DNA of 35,911 nucleotides from Candidatus Omnitrophota bacterium (GTDB lineage: Bacteria; Omnitrophota; Gorgyraeia; Duberdicusellales; 4484-171), in assembly GCA_023228195.1 (NCBI GenBank), contig JALOBR010000004.1, forward strand, positions 1 through 35,911. Reading direction: 5' to 3'. A model generated the notes under the pieces. That model was not told where the DNA came from and searched no databases. It saw nothing but the letters and a program-made list of their open reading frames with translations. Each line of letters opens with the position of its first letter. Within the stretch, counting starts at the first letter, position 1. Below are positions 26,395 to 34,090 of the stretch, piece after piece. Made by a program: the position numbers and the translations under genes.

Positions 26395-28149
26395 ATGACT
26401 AAAAAAACGGTTCAAGCGAAAATAAACGGTATATTGTTAAGAGTAGAGGAAGGTACAACTATTTTGGATGCTGCTAAGAAGGTACAGATAAAAATACCAA
26501 CTCTTTGTAAGCATCCTGATTTACCGTCTTCGGCAGCTTGCGGGATTTGCATAGTCAAAATTAAAGGTGCCAGCAAAATGGCCAGGGCGTGTTGTACGCC
26601 GGTTGAAGAAGGCATGGAAATTATAACTCATGATCCTGAGATAGTTGAAATCAGACGTACAGTAATCGAACTCATACTTTCTAATCATCCCAATGATTGT
26701 CTTAAATGTGCCAGAAATAATGATTGCGAGCTACAAAGGCTAACTGCTGATTTTGGCATTAAAGAAGAATCTTTCTCCCAATTTTTACGGGAATTGCCGA
26801 TAGACCAATCTACAAAAGCCGTTGATCTTGACCCTAAAAAATGCATTCTTTGCGGACGTTGCGTTCACGTTTGCCAGGAGAATCAAGATGTATGGGCGCT
26901 TTCGTTTTTGGAAAGAGGCATCAAAACGCGCATTTCTCCGGCGGGAGATATCCAACTCGCTGATTCTCCATGTGTAAAATGCGGACAATGCGCAGCTCAT
27001 TGTCCTACCGGAGCATTTGTTGAGCAGGATAGCACCTTGCCAGTTTGGAAGGCTTTGCAGGATCCGAGTAAATACTGCGTAGTCCAGATTGCTCCAGCAG
27101 TAAGAGTTTCTATAGGAGAAGCATTCGGCTACACGGGGAAAAACTTCACTAAAAAGCTTTATGCGCTTTTAAGGCGATTGGGATTCCAGGCTGTTTTTGA
27201 TACTTCTTTTGCCGCTGATGTTACAATCATGGAGGAAGCAAGTGAATTTGAGCAACGACTACTTAAGGGGAATCGCCCGCTTCCTTTAATCACGAGTTGT
27301 TGCCCTTCGTGGGTTGATTTCATGGAGAAGTTTTATACTGATATGATTGACCATTTCTCTTCTTGCAAATCCCCACATGAAATCTTAGGCGTATTGTCGA
27401 AAACTTACTATGCCCAAAAAAATAAAATTGATCCCGCTAATATATTCATGACTTCTATCATGCCTTGCACTTCGAAAAAATATGAGATTACCAGGAATGA
27501 AGAAATGTTCGCTTCGGGTCATCAAGATATCGATGCGGTATTATGCACTCGAGAATTATCCAGGATGATTAAACAGGCAGGAATAGATTTTGAGAGCCTT
27601 CCCGAAGAAGAAAGCGATAGCATATTGGGAGAATATGCCGGTGCGGGAGTTATTTTTGGTGCCACCGGTGGCGTAATGGAGGCGGCAATAAGGACTGCGC
27701 ATTATCTTGTAACCGGAAAAGAACTAAAAAATGTTGAATTTGAAAGTGTACGCGGCATAAAAGGAATAAAAGAAACAGAAATCGATATCAGCGGTAAAAA
27801 AATCAAAATTGCCGTTGCCCATGGTTTAGGAAATGTTGAATATATTTTAAATAAGGTAAGACAAGCGAAGGATAACAACGAGGAAATACCTTATCATTTT
27901 ATAGAAGTTATGGCTTGTCCCGGTGGATGTATCGGTGGCGGCGGACAACCGTATATGGTTACAGATGAGCTCAGGTTAAAACGTGCCAAAGCAATATACC
28001 AGGATGATTCTGATAAAAAGATAAGATGCAGCCATCAGAATCCTTATGTGAAAAGGCTTTATAAGGAATTCTTAGGAAAGCCGCTAGGTGAAGTATCGGA
28101 AAAGTTTTTGCATACGCACTATAAGCCAAGGCCATTATATAAAAAATAA
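26395..28149 (+). CDS. hydA: [FeFe] hydrogenase catalytic subunit HydA, set 2
   Basis: This 584-residue protein has the same domain order as the first HydA: a [2Fe-2S] domain (CKHPDLPSSAACGIC), the His/Cys cluster (HPNDCLKCARNNDC), two [4Fe-4S] sites (CILCGRCVHVC and CVKCGQCAAHCP), then the H-cluster domain. Its motifs are canonical: L1 TSCCPSW (Cys302, Cys303), L2 MPCTSKKYE (Cys358) and L3 MACPGGCIGGGG (Cys508, Cys512). The C-terminal HQNPYVKRLYKEFLGKPLG tail is shared with the first copy. With the NuoE-like, ferredoxin and HydB products upstream it should form a soluble bifurcating hydrogenase working with NADH and ferredoxin. The two HydA proteins are alike throughout but diverged, so this is not a recent duplication. 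Confidence 0.96.
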   Translation: MTKKTVQAKINGILLRVEEGTTILDAAKKVQIKIPTLCKHPDLPSSAACGICIVKIKGASKMARACCTPVEEGMEIITHDPEIVEIRRTVIELILSNHPNDCLKCARNNDCELQRLTADFGIKEESFSQFLRELPIDQSTKAVDLDPKKCILCGRCVHVCQENQDVWALSFLERGIKTRISPAGDIQLADSPCVKCGQCAAHCPTGAFVEQDSTLPVWKALQDPSKYCVVQIAPAVRVSIGEAFGYTGKNFTKKLYALLRRLGFQAVFDTSFAADVTIMEEASEFEQRLLKGNRPLPLITSCCPSWVDFMEKFYTDMIDHFSSCKSPHEILGVLSKTYYAQKNKIDPANIFMTSIMPCTSKKYEITRNEEMFASGHQDIDAVLCTRELSRMIKQAGIDFESLPEEESDSILGEYAGAGVIFGATGGVMEAAIRTAHYLVTGKELKNVEFESVRGIKGIKETEIDISGKKIKIAVAHGLGNVEYILNKVRQAKDNNEEIPYHFIEVMACPGGCIGGGGQPYMVTDELRLKRAKAIYQDDSDKKIRCSHQNPYVKRLYKEFLGKPLGEVSEKFLHTHYKPRPLYKK

Positions 28150-28163
28150 TTTCGTTAAAATTA

Positions 28164-28281
28164 AACTCTGCGGCAAGGAATGGAGTCTTCGAATCAAACC
28201 AATCTAAAGCCAAGGACAAAAAGGTTAAAAAGCGATCCAGCCTTACCGCAGAGTTATCGGTTTGGCTGGATTTTTATTTTT
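28164..28281 (+). promoter_or_regulatory. Attenuator-like structured leader (candidate riboswitch) before the maturation genes
   Basis: AACTCTGCGG (28164-28173) is perfectly complementary to CCGCAGAGTT (28246-28255). Past one C/A mismatch the helix continues with AAGG/CCTT (28175-28178/28241-28244), and then TGGA/TCCA (28181-28184/28236-28239). The 3' arm of this long stem lies inside a second hairpin, ATCCAGCC/GGCTGGAT, which ends in a T-rich tract. The two folds exclude each other, as in attenuators and riboswitches. The inner loop (about 28185-28235) holds a further AACC/GGTT pairing. It matches no aptamer consensus I can recall. Stabilising the long stem would allow transcription into the maturation genes. 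Confidence 0.6.
28235..28281 (+). terminator. Rho-independent terminator between hydA2 and the TM1266-like gene
   Basis: ATCCAGCC (28235-28242) pairs with GGCTGGAT (28264-28271). A TT/TT internal loop follows, then ACCG/CGGT (28245-28248/28258-28261) closes a 9-base loop. TTTTATTTTT follows directly. It sits 86 bases after the hydA stop and 14 bases before the next ATG, so it may work as a conditional terminator. Confidence 0.72.
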
Positions 28282-28294
28282 ATGGAGGGTGTTT

Positions 28295-28546
28295 ATGGAA
28301 AAGCGGTTGGGTTTTGTGGGGATTATAGTTGAAAACCGGAAAGAAAACGCACCGAAAATAAATGAAATACTTTCTACTTACGGAGAAATTATTTCCGCGA
28401 GGATGGGTTTGCCGTATAAAGAGAAGAATTGCAGCGTAATTGCCTTAATAGTTGATGCAACAACCGATGAAGTAGGCGCGCTAACCGGGAAACTGGGTAA
28501 GCTAAACGGGGTATCTGTTAAGTCGGCATTAAGCAAAGACAAATAG
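28295..28546 (+). CDS. TM1266-family iron-only hydrogenase system regulator (ACT-like)
   Basis: The start is the ATG at 28295, set by a GGAGGG ribosome site at 28284-28289; a TTG further upstream lies in the terminator and is not a credible start. The 83-residue product (MEKRLGFVGIIVENRK, then INEILSTYGEIISARMGLPYKEKNCSVIALIVDATTDEVGALTGKLGKLNGVSVK) has the ferredoxin-like/ACT-type beta-alpha-beta pattern of the TM1266 family, which is annotated as a putative regulator of [FeFe] hydrogenase systems and is found near hydE/F/G. How it acts is not established. It is the first gene after the attenuator-like leader and is followed by an intergenic palindrome and aspA. Confidence 0.87.
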   Translation: MEKRLGFVGIIVENRKENAPKINEILSTYGEIISARMGLPYKEKNCSVIALIVDATTDEVGALTGKLGKLNGVSVKSALSKDK

Positions 28547-28550
28547 GTGG

Positions 28551-28666
28551 ACACGAATACACACAGGTTAAACACAAATGAACACGAATAATATTCTTAT
28601 ATAGCTAACGGGGCCATAGCTAAGTTTAAAAAATTATATTCGTGTGTAATTTGTGATTGTTCGTGT
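28551..28666 (+). repeat. Intergenic palindrome built from TTCGTGT-type words
   Basis: The left half holds ACACGAAT at 28551-28558 and CACAAAT-GA-ACACGAAT at 28573-28589. The right half holds ATTCGTGT-GTA-ATTTGTG at 28638-28655 and TTCGTGT at 28660-28666. The inner arms give 15 base pairs around a 2x3 internal loop. The middle holds a TAGCTAA direct repeat (in 28600-28625). The gap contains no coding frame. Similar TTCGTGT-rich palindromes are scattered between genes in several bacterial groups, as I recall, so it may be a REP-like element that folds in the transcript. Confidence 0.6.
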
Positions 28667-28682
28667 TTAGAAAGAGGTGACT

Positions 28683-30074
28683 ATGAATAGAACGGAAAAA
28701 GATTCTCTGGGGCAGATGCAAATACGAAGTGAAAATTTATGGGGAATACATACACAAAGAGCGCTTAACAATTTTAAATTATCCTCGTGCAAGATAAGCC
28801 CCGCGCTCATTAAATCGTTGGCTATTGTTAAAAAGGCATGTTGTATGGCTAATCTTGAAACAGGAAAATTAAAAAAACAAAAAGCTGAAGTGATTATTAA
28901 AGCATGTGATGAAATAATTGAAGGTAAACACAACGACTGGTTCCCGCTTGACCCTTTTCAAGGTGGTGCAGGAACTTCAATGAATATGAACATGAATGAA
29001 GTTATAGCGAATCTTGCGATAAAGATGGCCGGTTCTAAAGAGGGGGATTATTCCGTTGTCCATCCGCTTGATGACGTTAATATGCATCAATCCACAAATG
29101 ATGTTTATCCAACTGCGGTTAAGGTGGCCGTACTTGACGGTCTCAAAAATTTAAGTAGGAACATAGAAGGGCTACAGGGTTCTTTCCAGGGGAAAGAAAA
29201 AGAATTTTCCGATACCGTAAAGATAGGGCGCACTGAAATGCAGGATGCAGTTCCGATGACGCTTGGTGCGGAATTTTCAGCTTTTTCCGAAGCGATCGCG
29301 AGGGACAGGTGGAGAGTTTTTAAGTGTGAAGAACGAATACGGCAGGTTAATATTGGTGGAACAGCTATTGGCACAGGGTTAACTGCCCCAAAAAGCTATA
29401 TATTCCTCGTCATAGAAAAACTTCGCGAATTAACCGGTTTTGGTTTAACGAGAGGAGAAAATGCCGTAGATCAGACTGCCAATAGCGATAACTTTGTTGA
29501 AGTGGCCGGAATTTTGAAGGCGCATGCCGCAAATATAATTAAAATATGCAATGACTTAAGAATGTTAAATTTATTAGGAGAAATAAAATTAGATATCGTG
29601 CAGGCCGGTTCTTCCATAATGCCAGGAAAAGTAAATCCCGTAATTCTTGAAGCAGCTATCCAGGCTGCTTTACGTTCAGATAGTGATTGCAACCTGGTGT
29701 CTGAAGCAGCATCGCGTGCAACCTTGCAGATAAACGAATTTATGCCGCTGCTTTCCTTAAGTATACTTGAAGCAATAGAGCTTCTTAGCAATGTAGATAA
29801 AATGCTTACTTCTCATGTAAAAGCTATACGCGTCGACAGCCAGATTTGTATGAATTATTTTGAAAATAATCCAACGATCGTAACAGCTTTTTTACCATAC
29901 ATAGGATATGAAGCCTGCGAAAACATTCTTAAGGAATTTTACGAGCTCAAAGATGAAAAAATCAGCATAAAAGTTTTTTTAAAAAGAAAACTTGGAGACA
30001 AAAAAGTTGAAGAAATATTATCTCCAAGCAACCTTATGTCATTAGGGTATAGAGATAATGAAAAAAGCACCTAA
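28683..30074 (+). CDS. aspA: Aspartate ammonia-lyase
   Basis: This enzyme splits aspartate into fumarate and ammonia. It belongs to the fumarase/aspartase superfamily, shown by MHQSTNDVYPTAVK, GRTEMQDAVPMTLG and the mobile-loop signature GSSIMPGKVNP at residues 309-319, with the catalytic serine among 310-311. The ATG at 28683 is preferred over a GTG six bases upstream because AGAGG (28673-28677) is well placed for it; this gives 463 residues. Aspartase is preferred to fumarase or argininosuccinate lyase because aspA often accompanies hydE/F/G in anaerobes. It may supply ammonia or fumarate linked to hydrogenase maturation, but that role is inferred. It overlaps hydF by 17 bases. Confidence 0.92.
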   Translation: MNRTEKDSLGQMQIRSENLWGIHTQRALNNFKLSSCKISPALIKSLAIVKKACCMANLETGKLKKQKAEVIIKACDEIIEGKHNDWFPLDPFQGGAGTSMNMNMNEVIANLAIKMAGSKEGDYSVVHPLDDVNMHQSTNDVYPTAVKVAVLDGLKNLSRNIEGLQGSFQGKEKEFSDTVKIGRTEMQDAVPMTLGAEFSAFSEAIARDRWRVFKCEERIRQVNIGGTAIGTGLTAPKSYIFLVIEKLRELTGFGLTRGENAVDQTANSDNFVEVAGILKAHAANIIKICNDLRMLNLLGEIKLDIVQAGSSIMPGKVNPVILEAAIQAALRSDSDCNLVSEAASRATLQINEFMPLLSLSILEAIELLSNVDKMLTSHVKAIRVDSQICMNYFENNPTIVTAFLPYIGYEACENILKEFYELKDEKISIKVFLKRKLGDKKVEEILSPSNLMSLGYRDNEKST

Positions 30075-31338
30075 ATCTTTAAGGCTGCACATCGGCGTAT
30101 TCGGCAGGACTAATACCGGAAAATCCAGCTTTTTGAATATGATTGCCGGGCAAGACGTTGCCATAACAAGCCCTGTGGCAGGAACTACTACTGATGTGGT
30201 TGAAAAAGCCATGGAACTTCTTCCGATAGGGCCTGTAGTGTTTCTTGATACCGCGGGGCTTGACGATACCTCTGAGTTGGCAGGAAAAAGAATAGAGAAA
30301 ACAAGCAAAATATTCAACAGGGCGGATATTATCTGTCTGCTCACAGAACCGGGGATATGGGGAAAATTTGAAGAAGAAGTTCTTTTGAAAGCTAAGGAAG
30401 AAAATATTCCGGTTATCGCCGTTATAAATAAAATTGATATTTCTTTACCTCAAAAAGATTTCGTCGATGGAGTATCTTCAAGAGTTCAAGGGTGCATTTT
30501 GGTTTCAAGTGTATTTTTTAAAAAAAGAAACGAATATATTGACGAACTTAAAAATTATTTAATAAAATTATGCCCGGATGATTTTCTGAATCCGCCGCCT
30601 TTAGTGGGTGACCTTGTGCCGGCCGGTAGAATGGTAGTATTAGTCATACCCATTGACCTACAGGCCCCTAAAGGAAGGCTGATTTTGCCCCAGGTTCAGA
30701 CAATAAGAGATGCTTTGGATTCTGATTCCATGGCTCTTGTCGTGAAAGAACGCGAATACAGCCACGCGTTATCACTTTTAAAAGAAAAACCTGCTTTGGC
30801 TGTTTGCGATTCGCAGGTTGTAATGAAAATGGTAGCAGACACTCCGCCTGATGTAAAATGCACTACTTTTTCAATTCTTTTTTCAAGGTATAAAGGGGAT
30901 TTAATCGAATCGGTAAAAGGGGCTTGCGTTATTGACAGACTTAAGCCGGAAGATAAGATTCTCATAGCTGAAAGTTGCAGCCATCACGCCATAGAAGATG
31001 ATATCGGCCGCGTTAAAATACCGCGCTGGCTCAGGCAATATCTGGGTCATGATATTGAGATAGACGTATACTCCGGTAAAGATTATCCGGATAACCTTAA
31101 AGAATACAGTCTGATTGTTCATTGCGGAGGCTGCATGATTAACCGTAGAGAGATGCTTTACAGGATAAATCTTGCGAAGAAACAAGGCGTTGCCATAACG
31201 AACTACGGTGTTTGTATATCTTTTTTGCAGGGTGTATTAAAAAGGTCGCTTTCTCCGTTTCCTGCTGCGTTAGATGCATATGAACAGGAAATGGAGGATT
31301 TTAAAAAAAGGATAAATAATGAGCATGCGAACGAATAA
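30058..31338 (+). CDS. hydF: [FeFe] hydrogenase maturation GTPase HydF
   Basis: HydF is the scaffold on which the 2Fe subcluster of the H-cluster is assembled before transfer to HydA. The 426-residue protein has an N-terminal GTPase domain: P-loop GRTNTGKSS (residues 16-24), switch region TSPVAGTTTD, DTAGLDD and NKID. The C-terminal cluster domain has CSH (Cys307, His309) and HCGGC (His355, Cys356, Cys359), the CxH...HCxxC pattern that binds a [4Fe-4S] cluster. The start lies inside aspA and the end overlaps hydG by 20 bases, so aspA, hydF and hydG are tightly coupled. An alternative start is unlikely because MKKAPKSLRLHIGVFG is already the usual length. Confidence 0.96.
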   Translation: MKKAPKSLRLHIGVFGRTNTGKSSFLNMIAGQDVAITSPVAGTTTDVVEKAMELLPIGPVVFLDTAGLDDTSELAGKRIEKTSKIFNRADIICLLTEPGIWGKFEEEVLLKAKEENIPVIAVINKIDISLPQKDFVDGVSSRVQGCILVSSVFFKKRNEYIDELKNYLIKLCPDDFLNPPPLVGDLVPAGRMVVLVIPIDLQAPKGRLILPQVQTIRDALDSDSMALVVKEREYSHALSLLKEKPALAVCDSQVVMKMVADTPPDVKCTTFSILFSRYKGDLIESVKGACVIDRLKPEDKILIAESCSHHAIEDDIGRVKIPRWLRQYLGHDIEIDVYSGKDYPDNLKEYSLIVHCGGCMINRREMLYRINLAKKQGVAITNYGVCISFLQGVLKRSLSPFPAALDAYEQEMEDFKKRINNEHANE

Positions 31339-32818
31339 ACTTCAAGAATGGCACAATAAAAGGATTAAACCTGAGGAAATAAATAAATATTTATCGGCTA
31401 GCGGAAAAGATTTCATTGATGACGATTTGATTATCCGGACATTAGAAAACAATAAAAATCCCGACAAAAAACGCATACACGATATTCTCTCGAAGTCCAT
31501 GACCATTGAAACGCTCACCCTGGATGAAACGGCAGCGCTTTTAAATGTCAGCGATAAAGATATTCTGGAAGAAATGCGTGAAGCAGCTCTTAAAGTTAAA
31601 CTTAAAGTTTATGACAACCGTATAGTTACTTTTGCCCCGCTTTACCTGGGAAATGAATGTATAAACAATTGCTTATATTGCGGGTTTAAAAAAGATAATG
31701 AATCGGCAAACCGCAGAGTTCTATCGATGGAAGAAATCCGCAGAGAGGTAGAAATCCTTGCCGGTCAAATCGGCCACAAACGTTTAATCGTTGTTTATGG
31801 CGAACATCCTAAAACCGGCATAGATTATATGGTCGATTCTCTAAAAAATATTTATGACGTGAAAGTAAAAACGCGAAAAGGATTCGGACAGATTCGCCGA
31901 GTGAATGTAAATGCTGCGCCGATGCAGGTTGAGGAATTGCGAAAATTGCGCGATGCCGGGATAGGCACCTATCAGGTTTTTCAGGAGACTTATCATCATG
32001 AAACCTACAGAAAGTTACATCCAAAAGGAACAATTAAAGGAAATTATGCCTGGCGCTTATACGCAATGCACCGGGCGTTTGAAGCAGGGATAGATGATGT
32101 TGGGATAGGCAGTTTATTCGGCCTGTATGACTGGCGGTTTGAAGTAATGGGTTTAGTTGCGCATTCCAGGGAATTAGAAACGAGATTCGGTATAGGCCCT
32201 CACACCATTTCATTCCCGCGCATGGAACCGGCAGACAATGCGCCGTATGCCGTTAAGTCACCATATCTGGTTAACGACGATAATTTTAAACGTTTAATGG
32301 TAGCTATCCGCTTGAGCATTCCTCATACCGGTATGATTATAACCGCGAGAGAATCTGCCCAAATGCGACGCAATGCATTTACGTTCGGTTGCACACAAAC
32401 CGATGCATCAAGTTGTATCGGTATCGGTGGTTATGCAGAAGGCATGCAAAAACAAAAAGGAAACAGACAACAATTTATCCTCGGCGACACACGTTCTCTC
32501 GATGAAACCATACGTGAATATGCCGAGTTAGGATATATAACTTCGTTTTGTACTGCCGGGTATCGTTGTGGCCGTACCGGCGAATGCATAATGAATCTGC
32601 TTAAGACGGGACAGGAAGGAGTTTTCTGTAAGCTGAACGCCATACTGACTTTCCGGGAATGGCTTGATGATTTTGCTTCTCCGGAAACTAAAAAAGCAGG
32701 TGAACGTGTAATTGAGAAGGAATTAAACGAGGTTAAAAACAAACTCCCTGAATTTTATTCGCGACTGATGGAACAATACGAAAAGACGAAATCCGGAGAA
32801 AGAGATTTATATTTTTGA
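31319..32818 (+). CDS. hydG: [FeFe] hydrogenase maturase HydG (radical SAM tyrosine lyase)
   Basis: HydG cleaves tyrosine to p-cresol plus dehydroglycine, and turns the latter into the CO and CN- ligands of the H-cluster. This 499-residue protein has the radical SAM motif CxxxCxxC (Cys114, Cys118, Cys121 in CINNCLYC), the ThiH/HydG-type barrel with GFGQIRRVNVN, and QETYHHETYRKLHP. The C-terminal auxiliary-cluster motif is normally Cx2Cx22C. Here it reads CTAGYRCGRTGEC, with Cys411 and the distal Cys437 in place but Gly414 where the second cysteine belongs. Cys417 and Cys423 are extra cysteines nearby that could substitute. An AAGGA ribosome site lies upstream, and the gene sits between hydF and hydE. 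Confidence 0.95.
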   Translation: MSMRTNKLQEWHNKRIKPEEINKYLSASGKDFIDDDLIIRTLENNKNPDKKRIHDILSKSMTIETLTLDETAALLNVSDKDILEEMREAALKVKLKVYDNRIVTFAPLYLGNECINNCLYCGFKKDNESANRRVLSMEEIRREVEILAGQIGHKRLIVVYGEHPKTGIDYMVDSLKNIYDVKVKTRKGFGQIRRVNVNAAPMQVEELRKLRDAGIGTYQVFQETYHHETYRKLHPKGTIKGNYAWRLYAMHRAFEAGIDDVGIGSLFGLYDWRFEVMGLVAHSRELETRFGIGPHTISFPRMEPADNAPYAVKSPYLVNDDNFKRLMVAIRLSIPHTGMIITARESAQMRRNAFTFGCTQTDASSCIGIGGYAEGMQKQKGNRQQFILGDTRSLDETIREYAELGYITSFCTAGYRCGRTGECIMNLLKTGQEGVFCKLNAILTFREWLDDFASPETKKAGERVIEKELNEVKNKLPEFYSRLMEQYEKTKSGERDLYF

Positions 32819-32820
32819 TT

Positions 32821-33876
32821 ATGGAAAAAAAAGAGATGCTTCAAATCCTTGAAACCGATGATTTCGGATTCATTGATTCTATATTCCAAAGCGCCTACGA
32901 AACAAAACTTGAATATACCGGCAATAAAGTTTATTTCCGCGGGATTATAGAATTCAGTAACCTTTGTACTAAGGATTGTTTTTATTGCGGGATACGTAAA
33001 AGCAATGTCAGTCTTAAGCGTTTTTCAATGACGCAGGATGAAATCATCGAAGCTGCATTGTTCGCCGATAAAAGCGGCTATGGTTCAATAGTCCTGCAAT
33101 CAGGGGAACGCACCGATGAAGAATTTGTTAGTTTTATCGAACAGCTTATTGAAACCATAAAACAAAGAACCAACAACCGTCTAGGCATAACTTTATCTTT
33201 GGGAGAACAAGCAGCAGATATATTTAAACGTTGGCATTCTGCCGGCGCGCACCGTTACCTGCTAAGAATAGAAACCTCAAATAAAAAACTATACGAACAC
33301 CTTCATCCCGATGATCACAGTTACGACAAAAGACTTAACTGCCTTGATGTCTTGCGCGATATCGGGTATCAAGTAGGTACAGGCGTTATGATAGGCCTAC
33401 CATACCAGACCAACGATGATTTGGCTAACGATATCTTATTTTTTGAAAAACATGATATAGATATGATTGGTATGGGGCCCTATATAGTTCATAATGATAC
33501 ACCGCTCGCAAAAAGCGTTACTTTCGATCCGCAAAAAAATTTTCTGCTTGGGCTTAAAATGATAGCGTTAGCAAGATTGCACCTTAAAGACATAAATATC
33601 GCATCTACAACTGCTTTGCAGGCCCTGGATGCCCGGGGTCGTGAAGAAGGCTTAAAAGCCGGGGCAAATATTATCATGCCAAACATCACTCCTGTTAAAT
33701 ACCGCAACTTTTATCGGCTTTATGAAGGAAAACCTTGTCTTGATGAAAATGCTTCACTTTGCCAGTCCTGTCTTGACGAGCGCATCCAATCAATAGGTGA
33801 GAAAATAGGGTATAGCCAATGGGGAGATTCTCCGCATTTCTTCAAAAGAACCGGAAAAATGCCTAAAACAGACTGA
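32821..33876 (+). CDS. hydE: [FeFe] hydrogenase maturase HydE (radical SAM)
   Basis: HydE acts on the HydG product to build the precursor of the diiron subcluster. The start is the ATG at 32821, 2 bases after the hydG stop; an in-frame TTG six bases upstream is less likely. This gives 351 residues. The radical SAM cysteines are Cys49, Cys53 and Cys56 (LCTKDCFYCGI). The SAM and barrel elements include SIVLQSGER and GTGVMIGLPYQT. The optional C-terminal cluster motif Cx7Cx2C is present (Cys306, Cys314, Cys317), which many HydE proteins lack. This is the last gene of the maturation operon; I see no clear terminator after it. Confidence 0.95.
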   Translation: MEKKEMLQILETDDFGFIDSIFQSAYETKLEYTGNKVYFRGIIEFSNLCTKDCFYCGIRKSNVSLKRFSMTQDEIIEAALFADKSGYGSIVLQSGERTDEEFVSFIEQLIETIKQRTNNRLGITLSLGEQAADIFKRWHSAGAHRYLLRIETSNKKLYEHLHPDDHSYDKRLNCLDVLRDIGYQVGTGVMIGLPYQTNDDLANDILFFEKHDIDMIGMGPYIVHNDTPLAKSVTFDPQKNFLLGLKMIALARLHLKDINIASTTALQALDARGREEGLKAGANIIMPNITPVKYRNFYRLYEGKPCLDENASLCQSCLDERIQSIGEKIGYSQWGDSPHFFKRTGKMPKTD

Positions 33877-33940
33877 CAAAATTCATCATCAATAGCAATA
33901 ATATCTTTAAAATTTTTCTTAAAAAAATACTTTTTTGTTG

Positions 33941-33946
33941 TATAAT
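33941..33946 (+). promoter_or_regulatory. Possible promoter for glyS
   Basis: A perfect TATAAT is present, with only a weak -35 (TTAAAA at 33919-33924, 16-base spacer). Transcription would start near 33953. A short frame of 12 codons begins at the ATG at 33956 and ends at 33994 (MDKGNYVDSLIF). It could be a leader peptide, but nothing else supports that. The remaining leader to glyS holds two strong hairpins. Confidence 0.4.
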
Positions 33947-34009
33947 AGATAACTCATGGATAAAGGTAATTACGTTGATTCTCTTATATTTTAATCCCTT
34001 TGCCAAAAT

Positions 34010-34083
34010 TCCATGGGCCGCTCAAGGCTCGCCCATGGATAAATAAAGGAGCGGGCATCGCCCCAAGGTACACTTGGGGCTCC
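34010..34083 (+). promoter_or_regulatory. Two-hairpin leader or intergenic palindromes directly before glyS
   Basis: Hairpin 1 is TCCATGGGC (34010-34018) pairing perfectly with GCCCATGGA (34031-34039). Hairpin 2 is GCCCCAAG (34060-34067) with CTTGGGGC (34073-34080), extended outward by GGA/TCC (34048-34050/34081-34083). An AGGAG at 34047-34051 lies in the base of hairpin 2 and over 35 bases from the glyS ATG; folding of hairpin 2 would bring the two closer. No T-box signature (TGGNACCGCG-like) is present. It could regulate glyS translation or be an inserted REP-like element. Confidence 0.45.
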
Positions 34084-34090
34084 AGTATAT

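Noticed and set aside
28164..28255. c-di-GMP-I (GEMM) riboswitch
   Set aside because: GGCAA and AAAGCC words recall GEMM, but the conserved GGCAAACC, GNRA loop and GACGCAAAGCC blocks are not present in the right order.
28262..28294. Earlier TTG start for the TM1266-like protein
   Set aside because: It begins within the terminator stem, and the GGAGGG at 28284-28289 clearly serves the ATG at 28295.
33947..34090. T-box riboswitch controlling glyS
   Set aside because: No TGGNACCGCG-like antiterminator motif and no terminator hairpin with a T tract before glyS.
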